From Aradus depressus (taxonomy: Eukaryota; Arthropoda; Insecta; Hemiptera; Aradidae), in contig OY759217.1 of assembly GCA_963662175.1 (NCBI GenBank), positions 12,650,562 to 12,714,561 on the forward strand: a DNA stretch of 64,000 nt, given 5' to 3'. A program made the translations under genes and the position numbers. The number at the start of each line of letters is the position of its first letter. The stretch's first letter is position 1. The notes beneath the pieces were generated by a model. It worked only from the letters and a program-made list of their open reading frames with translations. It did not search any database and was not told where the DNA came from. This document shows positions 21,461 through 32,429 of this stretch, piece after piece.

Positions 21461-22379
21461 TAAGAAAATAAGTTAAAAATTTATCAATAGTTTGTTAAAA
21501 GTCGAGCTAATTCGTTTTTTAAAGATTTGGTCGTAACTGATTTTTTCCTACCGTGGTTGTTGATTATCTAAAAGTGAATGCAATTATTAAAACGGTTATA
21601 AAACAAAAATCAACTACTTACCATTTTTATCTCCATTTTAAATTGTTTTTTTTTTTTCATTGTATTGTGTATATTTTATGCGATACACAATAAATTGAAC
21701 ACAATAAGTACACTTATACGATGAACAATAGATAAATTTAAAGCCATGAACTCTTAAAAAAAAAAAAAAAAAAAAATGCAAAACAAACGGATAAGAAATA
21801 CACATGTTGTATTAAAGCATCACAAGTGAAAGGTGCGTAAAAGTATACGCAGTCTGCTCAGTGGGCATCAAGAATGTTACCATTTTCCGGTGCATCTACC
21901 TCAAAACGTCCTGCTGTAACTAATGAACGAGTTACACTTCTAAAAAAGGGTCGCCCTTAGAGCTTGCCCTAGTAGCTTGCCGCAAAAAGGATGGGCCTCT
22001 CTCTAAACCTAGAAAAGGAACCTCAGAAGAGTGATCCCGGAAGCAGTAGGTTCGTCCTCATCCGCTCTCTCCGCACACTCCAGGAGGTCGGACCTCCGGT
22101 CTGTTCGACAGGGGATCCACCATGTTCCGGAACTAGCCTTAATTAGCAACACTTGTCTTAATTACTATCCTAATATGCAATCAATGGATACAGTCATTCA
22201 CATCTCGGCGGCAAAAATACACCTGTCATAGTAAAGGAACTTCACGAGAACTGAATATACTGGTCAGCCAAATTGGTCAAGGAGGAAGAGAGAGATTAGG
22301 GGGGGGGGGGGTGGTGGGGATGATTCAGAAGCCCAAGGAGTAAGTGATCTATCTTCAATCACATTTTCTAGTTAATTTT

Positions 22380-23345
22380 GTAGATATTCTTTTCGAAGGG
22401 AAACACTACTCAGTCGCCGTTTTTCTAGACGTAAATTCTGCCTTCGACACACTATGACACGAAGGCTTAATTTACAAACTGCAGAGAACAAGAGCTCTCG
22501 GTACCTTTCCAAACAAAATCTTGGAGATGAGAAAAGCCACAAGTTTTAGTGAGAAGAAGCTCATTGAATCCGGAGTTCCACAGGGTACTGTTCTGAGTCC
22601 ATTCTCTTTAACTTGTACTGCCATGATTGATACCCCAAATCATTGTTAGCTACCTATGCTGATGATGTAAATATCCCAGAATCCAGATGTGTCCTCAGCA
22701 GTGGAAGCTTTACAACGTGACGTTCATGTCGGAATAAACACTGCTAAAACGATGGCCAAAGTTTTCACTCTTCGAAGGACTATCTCGGACACACTCACAC
22801 AGATTCGAATCACCGATGAAGACATACCCTGGAGGACAACTATTGACGTGACAAAGATGTACCTTGGGGTGCATTTCGTCCCAAGACTGACATGGAAGAC
22901 ACACATACATAAAAAACTAACAGAAGCATACACTCGACTATCACAACTATACTACCCACTACTGAACAGACGTACACCATTCAGACACACATGCTGCACG
23001 CTACTCTACACAGCCTTGTTGCGACCACACAGCAGATTCGTATACGAATGTTTTTCCATTTAATGTGTTTTTGTTCAGCGTCTCCAAGCGGTACGATATT
23101 CGTTATTTGTAGACACCCAAATAATCGTATACGAACATTCCATTCAGACTATTCAAATTTCAATGCGAAAAACGAATATTCATATACGAAGACGCCTGTG
23201 TGGACTAGGTTTCGCTGGCTCAAAATGTGTCTCGAAAAATTCAATGAATTCCTCACCATTTTCTCGAGCTAACTACAGTCTGACAAATGGACCATTAGTC
23301 AAAACGTTCACCGCTATCTGTGTGGGCATTCCAAGACATCACATT
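22380..23345 (+). pseudogene. Jockey-type LINE reverse transcriptase, frameshifted
   Basis: Reading across frames, RT motifs appear in order: AVFLDVNSAFDTL (motif A, D retained) at about 22415, ESGVPQGTVLSP (motif B) at about 22565, and ATYADDVN (motif C, catalytic YADD intact) at about 22650. A 124-codon frame (22689-23063) then gives MYLGVHFVPRLTWKTHIHKK and CCTLLYTALLRP. After a ~155-bp insert the protein resumes with TPVWTRF and an LEKFNEFL segment. Frameshifts and stops kill it. The family is that of the fragment at 11.9-12.5 kb. Confidence 0.85.
23036..23198. mobile_element. Small TIR element inserted in the LINE
   Basis: The left end reads 'ttcgtatacgaatgttttt' and the right end 'gaatattcatatacgaa' preceded by 'aaaaacg'; these are imperfect complements. 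It sits exactly where the Jockey protein breaks between ALLRP and PVW. This is about 155 bp and non-coding, consistent with a MITE. Confidence 0.55.
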
Positions 23346-23537
23346 AATTAAATTTTTAGGGGCCTAGCTAGCTCTAAGGCCTTTTTCGAAACCCTTATAA
23401 CGTTCCCTCATGAAGGAATTCATTATTTGGATGATCTCCCCCAAGGAATAGATACAATAAAAAATGTAGAAAACGAAGTGTTTTCTCAATATTCAAAAAG
23501 ATTAAAATAATCATGATAAAAAAGTCCTGTTTCAAAG

Positions 23538-23945
23538 GACGCCAGTAGCTCAGAGGTAACGTCCTTGCTTATTGAACTCAAAATCGCGGGTTCGTAACTC
23601 GCCCGAACCCCTAAGTTTTTTTTTATTTGGGAGGGGGGAGGAAGAGTGGTCTGTACAAAAATGGTTGGTATATACACATATATTTTTTCAATGGCGCCGG
23701 AATATCTCGGAACCCGACCAACTGAGAGGTGAAAAAACCTGGAGCACGCCGTCCTTCGGATGAGACGTTAAGCGATGGTCCCGAGCTTGTGGGATGTCAG
23801 GTACTCGTCCAAAAAAAACCTAGGTGAATAAACATAGGTAGGCAAGGATTAGGTCTCTCACAGTAGAGACGAGCTCATGTCCAGACCGACAAATAAGCGC
23901 TCTGGTAATAGTTAAAGCCCGGGCTTGAGTCACAATAACTAACTA
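23538..23945 (+). repeat. SINE-A interrupted by a family L segment
   Basis: Head at 23538-23615 ('gacgccagtagctcagaggt', B box 'gggttcgtaactc'). Body from 23726 ('cctggagcacgccgtccttc', 'gatgagacgttaagcgatgg') to the tail ('taaagcccgggcttgagtca', TAAC repeats). Between them, 23630-23725 resembles family L ('gtacaaaaatggttggtata'), apparently inserted. Confidence 0.8.
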
Positions 23946-24399
23946 GAAATCTTCTTAAATGACTAATGAAACGAGATATTAGTGAATAAGATTCAGTTTT
24001 CATCAATATTTTATTTACAAAATTTATACTTAACTGGCCCGTCAGAGAAAAATAAACATTGTAAATAATTTCTCAACCAGGCAGTTGAAAATAAATAAAA
24101 AATTATTATAATAAGGGGTTTGCGGTAAATCAAACCTTAGGGAGCTATATCTTAATTGGGATCAGTCGATGGGGTTTTTTTTTGGAGGGTAACATACCTG
24201 TTTGGTCCGCCCAGGTCAGACTAGGTCTATCTACCAAGGGACAATATCCTGGGGACGGGGCCCCCCGCTGTCATCTTGTAGGACAAAAAACTTATTGAGA
24301 GGGGGGGAGCATTCTAAAATTCGAAACTGGATATGGGACATAGTCCAGTCAGGTAGATATATCCTACGTTTATAGCAGCCATTCACAATCGTTTACTTC

Positions 24400-24468
24400 T
24401 CCAGCGATACGAAGTATAGGGAAAGTTATGTAATCGGTCAAAAACTCAGAATAAAAGTAAACTTATTA
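24400..24468 (+). repeat. Family F terminal fragment
   Basis: 'cgatacgaagtatagggaaa' then 'gttatgtaatcggtcaaaaa', the forward F start. The preceding 23950-24395 holds no gene. Confidence 0.65.
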
Positions 24469-24664
24469 AATTAAAGCGTATAAATCAAACGTATTATTTT
24501 AACGCATAAACTGTATCCAAGCACATAGCACACAACAGCTGATGCATCTACACCGACCTAAACACACTACTGACACTACTCATCCCCCTCTCCTTAGCGT
24601 TTCATGTTTGATTTCTTATGTCGAGATCATTCCGATTCACTAGTCTCGCTGAAGAAGTTTCATT

Positions 24665-25098
24665 TTAAAAATTGTCGGTGAATCACCAGCAATGAACCCC
24701 AACACGAATTAATCACTAAAATTTTCGCTCTACCTCCAAAACCAACCGACCGTTTGGGCTAAAAAATAATTGTAGAACTACATAGGGCCTTCTGAATCCT
24801 CAAACTAAATCTTGTGTACATACATTTATTACATGAGCCGATGTTAGTGTTTTTGAGTCGAGCTCCGCTTCTCTGATCCCACCCTCTATGTCCTTATGGG
24901 TGTTTACGTCAATCAATCGTGTCAATCTAATCCTTCTATCGGGAGTTATCGTGTTCAAAAACATACAAACACAGAGGCAGGCAGACTTTTTTTTTTTTAT
25001 TTTTGAATCAAGGGTCGGAATACATGAAATTCCGTTGACATTGAATTCCTGACCGCTTACATAACTTCCCCTATACTTTGTAAATATGGGTAAGTAAA
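24665..25098 (-). repeat. Family F, near-complete reverse copy
   Basis: Runs from 'gtcggtgaatcaccagcaat' through 'ccaaccgaccgtttgggcta', 'tatcgggagttatcgtgttc' and 'gaccgcttacataacttccc' to 'ctatactttgtaa'. About 434 bp. Confidence 0.8.
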
Positions 25099-25111
25099 AG
25101 TTGGCAAAAAC

Positions 25112-25440
25112 AGCGCGAATTAATTAACTATAAATAAACTAGTTTTTGCCCTTTCTCTGAAACCAATCTACCAATAGGGTTCAAGATCAATGAGTGTCAT
25201 ACCTACTCAGAAACTTTTGAATCTTCCTACTAAATTTCTTGTCGAAACTTTAATTACATCAACAGTTGTTGCATTTTTGTATTAAGTTTCGGTATCGTCA
25301 TTCACCGACACATTGCATTTTTGGAATCAGGTGTCGGAAAACATGTAAACTTGGGGGAAAGCTAAACATTGAATTTCTAATAAATTACATGACTTCTCCT
25401 CTAGGTACTTCGCACAGCTGGGTAGTATAATTTGAAAAAT
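25112..25440 (-). repeat. Family F, second reverse copy in tandem
   Basis: A more diverged copy directly after the first and in the same orientation: 'accaatctaccaatagggtt', 'aaatttcttgtcgaaacttt', 'gaatcaggtgtcggaaaaca', 'ggtacttcgcacagctgggt'. A 40-bp piece ('agctgggtagtataa') is then duplicated at 25410-25475. Confidence 0.7.
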
Positions 25441-25929
25441 TCAGAAATAAATTCGAATAGCTGGGTAGTATAACTTGAAAAATTCAGAACCAAAGTAATT
25501 AAAAAAAAAAAAAACTGACCTGTTTATTGTTATCCTTGCGAGCTATTCAAGATGGCCCCCTTCTGTAAAAATACAAAAAAAATATTTACTTATGAGTCCC
25601 CTTCTCTAAAATACAAAAAAAATATTTACTTATTTATACATAGAATACATCATGTAACAAAATCAAATTTCATAACAAATATGAAGGATTGAATTATATA
25701 TTTCTCATCTCAAATTTGATATATTCAGGTAGCTGTTGTTTGCACAAGTTCCTATACATTCATTCTGACGAATTTTAGTAACTTGCTCATATAGAGACAA
25801 AATTAAGTACAAAATTTAAGAAGGAAATTAGACATTTTTTATTCAAAAATTACAAATTATAAATGGCAAATACTAGTGCATTTATAATTAGAAGTTTTAG
25901 TGGAATTGTTTTGTCGATATGATTCTAAA

Positions 25930-26315
25930 TAGGCACAGATCTCTCATCTCAGAAGAGGGATCCAGCTCTTCAGAACGTCCCGTTGTCAAAAAGGCACTTC
26001 CGGAAAAGTTATCAAAAATTATTATCTTAACATTAATTAAATTAAAAAAATTATTTACTGTATTTATTATATAATTTATTTTTTTTACTGTATAATATTA
26101 TTATTTTTCTTCTAATATTTTCAAGTATTTATTTATTCATTTAATTTAATTTTTTATTAGTATTGTTAATTCTAATCCAAGTGTGTCAGACTCTGAGGGA
26201 TAATATCTGTTTATATATCTAATTTATAATATATGTAAATCTATACATTCTTATGACGTATCATATTACTATGTTATGGTTTAACGAAAATATATATTAT
26301 TATAATTATTTAAAA
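25930..26315 (+). mobile_element. LINE 3' UTR, old copy
   Basis: Same 3' end as copies at 49.3 and 52.1 kb: 'cagaacgtcccgttgtcaaa', 'ggcacttccgg', then AT-rich sequence, 'gacgtatcatattactatgt', 'tggtttaacgaaaat' and a TTA-type microsatellite tail. The CUGAUGA block is not conserved here. Confidence 0.6.
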
Positions 26316-26429
26316 GCACTATTTTATCTGAAACGAAAGAAAAGAAAATGGTAATGCGACGGAAAATGAATCAATCGTCTTTACTTAATAAAACGTTATT
26401 GCTTTTAAATATAAATATAAATATAAATG

Positions 26430-26668
26430 TAGTTAGTTATTGTGAATCATGCCCGGACTCTAACTACGAGGTAATATCGCCTACTACCAGAGCGCTCTAT
26501 CGTCGGTCTGGACATGTCGCTTATCTACGTAGGTTTTTTTTTAGGGACCATCGCTTAACGTCTCAACCGAAGGACGATGCACAAGTTTTTTTCACCTCGC
26601 AGATAAAAAACAGTATGATCTTGAGCTCAGTAGACAAACGTGCTACTTCTGAGCTACCCGGCGTCCTT
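26430..26668 (-). repeat. SINE-A, reverse copy
   Basis: Tail ('tcatgcccggactctaacta') to head ('gagctacccggcg'). The middle, between 'ggacatgtcg' and 'gggaccatcgcttaacg', is shortened by about 80 bp. Confidence 0.8.
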
Positions 26669-26865
26669 GTAATAATTATATATTTGTTAATATTCTTGTA
26701 GAAAAATATAAAAGTATTTTCTGTAACTTTTGAGTGAATTAAAAGTTGAAAAGACTAGTTAAAGTGAAGGTGAATAATGTTGGAAGAGGTGGGCTTGGTA
26801 CAAAGTTAAAGTGTAGCTCCGGGTTTTATCGCTCCAAGTCGTAAACCGAGTGAATCAAGATGGAA

Positions 26866-26937
26866 GGGGGGGGGGGGGGGGGGGGGGAGAATAAAAATGT
26901 CTGGAGGAGGGGGGGTTTGGGGGGGGGGGGGGGGGGG
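26866..26937. repeat. Two poly(G) tracts (22 and 19 nt)
   Basis: G runs at 26866-26887 and 26919-26937 separated by a purine-rich spacer. 26940-27300 contains a short direct repeat ('gttctgcaatgtgactctga', twice from 27211) and no gene. Confidence 0.8.
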
Positions 26938-27307
26938 AGAGAGCAATGAATTTTTATGTTGATGGAAACTGATCTGAGTTAACTTTGGAGTTGGTAGGAT
27001 TGGAAGAGAAGCGAAGCCACTCGGGTCGCCAGTTAACTCCAGGAGTTAGAAAAGAGGACGACGGACGACTGGTCAACGAGGAGTATTGAAAGAAATCCAA
27101 GGTCGGATCACGTGCCAACATACATTGTACCATGGTGGATAATGTTCTAAGGAACTGTTAGAGGTATCTTTAGTTGAAGGGTCAACTATTGAAAATGCTA
27201 CAAAAAGTAACAGGTTCTGCAATGTGACTCTGAGTAACAGGTTCTGCAATGTGACTCTGAGTAACAGTTCTCACCACGTTTATAACATGATCCTTGAGTG
27301 TTTTTTT

Positions 27308-27940
27308 TATTTCCCCAGTTATACGAAGTATAGAGAAAATTATGTAATCTGTCAAAAATTCGATGAGTTTATGTTAAGTAATTTAATGTTTTCCGACCTC
27401 TAGATGCCAAATATGAGAAAAAAATCTGTGAACAGGATAACACCCGATAGAATGAATGTATCCAGATGAAATTTTATATGTGAAACCCAAACCCACTAAC
27501 TACGACACCTATTGTTTTTCAGCCAAATTGCTCAAAGGTTTAACTCAAATACTCTAATAACTGCCATTGTAATGAACTCTCTAATGATGGGGGATTAGGG
27601 GGGAGTCATAACATAAAAATTCTATTAACTGCCGATAGAATGAATGTATCGATACAAAATTTCATTTGTGAATTCAAAAACTCCATAAGGACGACACTTA
27701 TTAATTGTCAGTGGAATCGGCAGAAGGAAAAGGAGGAAATCAAAGCAGGGATCAACTCAAAAACCCTAATAACTGTCGATATAATGAATTTATAAACACA
27801 AAATTTAGTGTCAGGATTTAGGTGCCCCTATGTAAGTCTACTGTTGAATATTAGTCAGCAAACAGTCGACTGGTTTTGGGAGGGGAGCAAGAAGTTGATT
27901 AATTCGTTTTGGGGCCAGTGATCCACCAATGATTTTTTTA
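27308..27940 (+). repeat. Family F, full forward copy
   Basis: Starts 'ttccccagttatacgaagta' and ends 'ggggccagtgatccaccaat'. It holds three instances of the recurrent GAATGTATC/ATAATGAATTTAT motif, alternating with 'cctattgtttttcagccaaa' and 'ttaattgtcagtggaatcgg' segments. About 630 bp; it shows the family's internal reiteration best. Confidence 0.85.
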
Positions 27941-27999
27941 CTTTCTTATACCTTCAGTATAAGGAATTGATCTAATAGTGCGAAAATCTCAGGTTGAGT

Positions 28000-28190
28000 T
28001 TTTAAACAAAATGAATATGTTACATGTGCTAACTTAGATCTGACAATATTTTGTCCAAAATCAGACAGAATCCATCACTTTACTCCGAGGTCTAAAATAC
28101 ATTCTACAAAATACCGCAAATATTTATGATTATTATCTTCAAATAAAAATTGTATAGAAAACAGCAAGATTTTATATAAAATATGATTTT
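28000..28190 (+). repeat. Family G fragment
   Basis: 'tgttacatgtgctaacttag', 'aaaatcagacagaatccatc' and 'gcaaatatttatgattatta' match the interior of the G copies at 10.3 and 19.7 kb. It runs directly into the 91-bp array. Confidence 0.6.
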
Positions 28191-28525
28191 TAGAGAGCCG
28201 CATGAGTATGAAGTTCAGTAAGGAATGTATATAACAATTAAAGAAAACTGTAAGTAGACATTTGATATGAAATATGATTTTTAGAGAGCCGCATGAATAT
28301 GAAGTTCAGTAACGAATGTATATAACAATTAAAGAAAACTGTAAGTAGACATTTGATATGAAATATGATTTTTAGAGAGCCGCATGAGTATGAAGTTCAG
28401 TAACGAATGTATATAACAATTAAAGAAAACTGTAAGTAGACATTTGATATGAAATATGATTTTTAGAGAGCCGCATGAGTATGAAGTTCAGTAACGAATG
28501 TATATAACAATTAAAGAAAAATTAT
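28185..28525. repeat. 91-bp tandem repeat, 3.7 copies
   Basis: 'gatttttagagagccgcatg' recurs at 28185, 28276, 28367 and 28458, exactly 91 bp apart, with almost no differences. The unit's first part ('atatgatttttagag') continues a family G sequence, so the array grew out of that repeat. 28530-28955 has no gene. Confidence 0.9.
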
Positions 28526-28959
28526 AGTACAAAATAATTTCAAAGTTAAAATGTTTTCTGATGGTGTGTTGTTAGGTGACACGAAGAGCAATTGGATGAG
28601 ACGAGGCAGGAGGTGATGAAGGGGACCCGAGTCTCGTGCACTTAATAGGGAGAAATTGACACCAAACGTAAACATTAATTGAACTAAAACACATTAAATA
28701 GTTAAACAATTTGTTGAAAAATACTAATACAACTATTATATCACTCGCCGGGTAAGTGTATAGGTGACTTTGAAGTAATACAAGACAGTAAATATAAACA
28801 GAATATACTAAGTGAATCATTTAATCGATGCAGAATCCAGTGGCGGATCCACAGTGTTGGCAACCGAGAGGTTGTTACTTTGAAAGAGGTCTCCATTTTG
28901 AATTTTGTTTAGAAAAACTTTTTTGATGAGGTTAGGTGGGATAGAAATAAATATTGAAG

Positions 28960-29710
28960 AAATCGTTGGCAGTTATGTGAATTTTTGAGTTGAGCCTCCC
29001 CCTGAACCTCCCCTTCCCTTCGACCGATTTGGCTGAAAATCAATAGGTGTCGTTCTTGTGGTGTACTGGATGCTCATATAAAATTTCGTGTCGATACATT
29101 CATTCTATGGGGAGTTATCGTGTTCACAGGCACAGACACATTTTTTTTTTTTTTTTCACTTTTGGATTCAGGTCAGAAAACATGAACGTTCCAATCAACT
29201 TATTGACCGATTACATAATTTTCCCTGTACTTCCCACAGAAATAAAAGAGGCTGTCTTCCCACTGTTTTATTTTTGACCAGAATAGGTTTTCAACGCAGC
29301 AGTGTCATCATCAGTGGTAAATATAATATACAAACAATGAAAAATATAAATCTCAAAGCATAATAAGGGTAGAGTAACAAAAAAAAAAATAAATAAAACA
29401 AAAACTAACTTACCCCACCCACTCTGAGTTGTCCTTTAACCGCTACGCTGTGTGGGTGGGGTAAGTAATATTTTATTTTGTTACTCTGAACCCTAATGGT
29501 ATAAGATTTTTACTTTTCATTATTTGTATATTTTACTCGTATTTATTCAATCATATATGTGCCACTGATGATGACACTGTTGCGTTGGAAACCGGTTCTG
29601 GTCAAAAATAAAACAGAGGGAAGACAACGTCTTTTATTTATAGCCTAGTATTCATCACATAATTCCCTATACCTACTTCGCATAGCTGGGGACGTAATAT
29701 TGCGTTTTTA
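28960..29710 (-). repeat. Family F copy with the same insert as 18 kb
   Basis: Reverse F ('gagttgagcctccccctgaa', 'gtcgatacattcattctatg', 'ttgaccgattacataatttt') interrupted at 29250-29640 and resuming with 'tacctacttcgcatagctgg'. The next ~110 bp ('attgcg...ttctcaggattgggaccta') also match 18.83-18.95 kb, so the whole block is paralogous. Confidence 0.8.
29250..29640. mobile_element. Fold-back insert with hammerhead-like cores, fuller copy
   Basis: Long inverted repeat with ~150-bp arms: 'ggtaaatataatatacaaac' and 'agggtagagtaacaaaaaa' on the left are complementary to 'gttactctgaaccctaatgg' and 'cattatttgtatattttact' on the right. The right arm core, CUGAUGA (29565) to GUC (29603), keeps GAAA and the short second stem. 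The 18-kb copy has lost much of its left arm. Confidence 0.6.
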
Positions 29711-29814
29711 ATTAATATTAACATATTTTCATGTAATTACTGCGAATATTAATTATAACTGAGATAAAATAAAGACCCGACTTTCTCAGGATTGGGACCT
29801 ATTCATTATATATT

Positions 29815-29910
29815 CTACCGGGAGTTATCGTGATCATAGAAAGACAGCAAGTTTTTTTATTCATTTTTAGAATCAGGGGGATGGGAAACATGAAATTCCG
29901 CTAGAAACGA
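29815..29910 (-). repeat. Family F terminal fragment
   Basis: 'accgggagttatcgtgatca', 'agaatcagggggatgggaaa' and 'catgaaattccgctagaaac'. Confidence 0.6.
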
Positions 29911-29954
29911 CAATCGCGTTTGCGATTTACAGGAATTTACGATACTGATGTACG

Positions 29955-30185
29955 TGTTGATAGGGATCCGGGGGTTAGGGTAGAGGCTCATCCCAAAAAC
30001 CCTAATAGCCGATGTAATGGATTTATTGACACAAAATTTAGTCCGAGGATTTAGGAGCCCCTATGTAAGTCAACTGTTGAATATTAGTGCAAACGGTCAA
30101 CTGGTATTACGAGAGGGAGCGAAAAGTTAATTGATTAATTCTTTCTGGGGAAGTACATTGCCGGTGTTTCACAGACAACTTTTAA
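29955..30185 (+). repeat. Family F 3' half
   Basis: 'accctaatagccgatgtaat', 'gaggatttaggagcccctat', 'gtcaactgttgaatattagt', 'ttctggggaagtacattgcc'. With 29815-29910 in reverse it forms a broken fold-back. Confidence 0.7.
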
Positions 30186-30787
30186 AATTATATAGTGCTT
30201 TAATTTTACTTTAATTAAGTTTTCCACAATGATATGAGTATTAAAATTATATTTTACCTGAACACCAGCATTGACATTTCACCCGGAAAATCAGTGAAAA
30301 CCTGTGCAACATGTGCTGAGGGAGGCGGTTAGAGGGGGTGAAGTCTTTGTCGAGATGACTTGCTCTGAATCCTTAATCGGGCCATTGTCAAGGTAGGTCC
30401 TGGTCGTCAACCAAATGGGACCTATCTCAACCTCCCGCACAGAGGACGATTTTCGTCCTTTCTCAGCCCCGACCTTTACACATATAAACGACAAAAGACA
30501 TCTTCTACACACTCACTGATCTAATATGTTTCATGTCGTCTATAAATCTGAAAATTTGCATTTAGGTTTCAGTCATTTTATTTATTTTAGGCAATACCCG
30601 GCCTTAGTAGCAGATCGTGGTGCTAACAGTGTGCTTGAGCTAATCATGGACGCTCAGGACCAAGGAGCCAGATGACGAGGAAGACCATGGCAGAGACGGT
30701 GTCGACAGTTCGTGGTGGAGGAGGCAGATGTGGGCGGCTAAGGATCTTCAGGCTCCGTAATGAGAAGTGGTGATTTAATTATTTTAT

Positions 30788-30840
30788 GCTAGCGGCTTTC
30801 GATGTTGCTCTCACCATCAGGCAGTCCGGAAAAACATTTT
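30788..30840 (-). repeat. Inverted-repeat family 2 fragment, hammerhead-like
   Basis: The complement of this piece contains CCUGAUGG, a stem-loop, CGAAAGCCG, like 37.0 and 39.55 kb. The rest of 30190-31070 contains a GC-rich patch (30600-30760) without a gene I can name. Confidence 0.4.
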
Positions 30841-31119
30841 GAAAAATCCTAACAAATTTTTAAAAAAAATTAATACATTTTTTGTCAGTCTCACGCACTC
30901 CGCTGCCACTTGTGACTCAAAACAGAAATTTTTTAAAATTTTTAATTTATTGGAGAATTTTATTTTACTTATTAAAAATACTTATTTAAAAAAAAACTAA
31001 TTGTTGATTTTAAGTGCATTTGGAAAATGAAAAACTGCGATAAGCTAGCCCGTATAATGATAGATAAGAATCGACATCTTTTCAATATAGAAGGTATTCG
31101 AGGTTCTGTCGTGTAAATA

Positions 31120-31185
31120 AAAATCCTGAGTATTTGGCCAACGTTTCGGAAACTATTCATTTCCTTCTTCAGGGCCTTATAATGA
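31120..31185 (-). repeat. Retroelement-end fragment with C(U)GAAGA-stem-GAAAC motif
   Basis: On the minus strand: 'ccctgaagaaggaaatgaat', then 'agtttccgaaacgttggcc'. The GGAAA/UUUCC stem sits between CUGAAGA and GAAAC, the layout of many insect retroelement 3' ends. No coding part is adjacent. Confidence 0.4.
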
Positions 31186-31382
31186 CTTGAGTGGCTGTGT
31201 GTAGTGAAGGTGTTAACTTCTGTCTATTCCGTATAGTTACAGCTAAGAAGAACCCAATAACAAGATTTCATGTGTGGGCTTACTGAATTGTTAGCTCATT
31301 ATCATACCATTTATACTAATTAAATATCATTTATATTCATAGAAAAACTGTTTATAGATTATAGATTTGCATATTGGTTTTT

Positions 31383-32012
31383 TACTTCTATACGAAGTAT
31401 AGGGGTAATAATTGAATGAGGAGTTTCATGTTTCAATGAGAATTTCATATTTTCCGACTTTCTGTCTGTCTGTAAGTCTGTAAACACTGTAGAATGAATG
31501 TATCGACCCGAAATTTGATATGTGAATCTAGAACCCTCTAACGACCATACCTACTGATGTTCAGTCAAATCGACTAAAAAGACAAGGGGATTAAGGGGGA
31601 AGCTTAACATAAAAACTCTTAATAACTGCCGATAGAATGAATGAATCGACACAAAATTTTATATATATGTCTATAATCCCATAAGGACGGCTCTTATTAA
31701 TTTTCAGCGGAGTCGACAGAAGGGAAGGATGGATCAGAGAGGGGCTCGACTTAAAAACCCAATAACTGTCAATGTAATGAATGTATCGACATGAAATTTC
31801 ATATTTGATCAAAACTCAATCAGGAGATAACCTGTCAAATTTCAGCGATATCGGCCGAAGAGAAGGGGTAAGTCAACTGTGGACTATGAGTTCAAACGGT
31901 CGACTGGAGGGGGATTTTTGGAATCGGGAGTACAGAAAACATAAAATTCCGATGAACGCTCAACATCGATTTTTGCACCGATTAAATACTTCGAACAGCT
32001 GGGAAAGTTAAA
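31383..32012 (+). repeat. Family F forward copy ending in a reverse F end
   Basis: Forward F from 'ctatacgaagtataggggta' through 'gaatgaatgtatcgacccga', 'cggctcttattaattttcag' and 'aatgtatcgacatgaaattt'. From 31910 the sequence turns into the reverse F end ('tttttggaatcgggagtaca', 'acttcgaacagctggga'). A chimeric fold-back. Confidence 0.75.
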
Positions 32013-32429
32013 ACCAGCGGCATTCGGTTATTATACGTCAGAAGACCTAATATCAGAGCGCTTAAGAAGTTGGGTATACTCTAAAAGATTTTTAATGTCC
32101 AATTTTTTAAATTCCAAAAAAAAAAAATTAATTATTAATAATATTTTAATGTTATAATGTGCTAAAAACTTTGCTTCGAAAGTAAAAATTTGAAATTTTT
32201 CAGTGTCATTGAACTTCATTCTACCAGGAAAGATAGGAAGACGAGTTTTGTAGAATCGCTTTAGCACCATAATTTTATCAAGTTTATAGACAGTAAACAT
32301 TTTATAGTACCTAATAGTATAGTGGTTAGTGACACTGCCTACGAGGGAGATGAGTGGTTAGCGACACTTGTCTAATACCCGGTGTTATAACTGTTATCAT
32401 CTATGATTATTTGGTGGATCCATCAAGTT

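Noticed and set aside
30600..30760. GC-rich patch that might be coding
   Set aside because: Stops in every frame within 40 codons and no recognisable motif.
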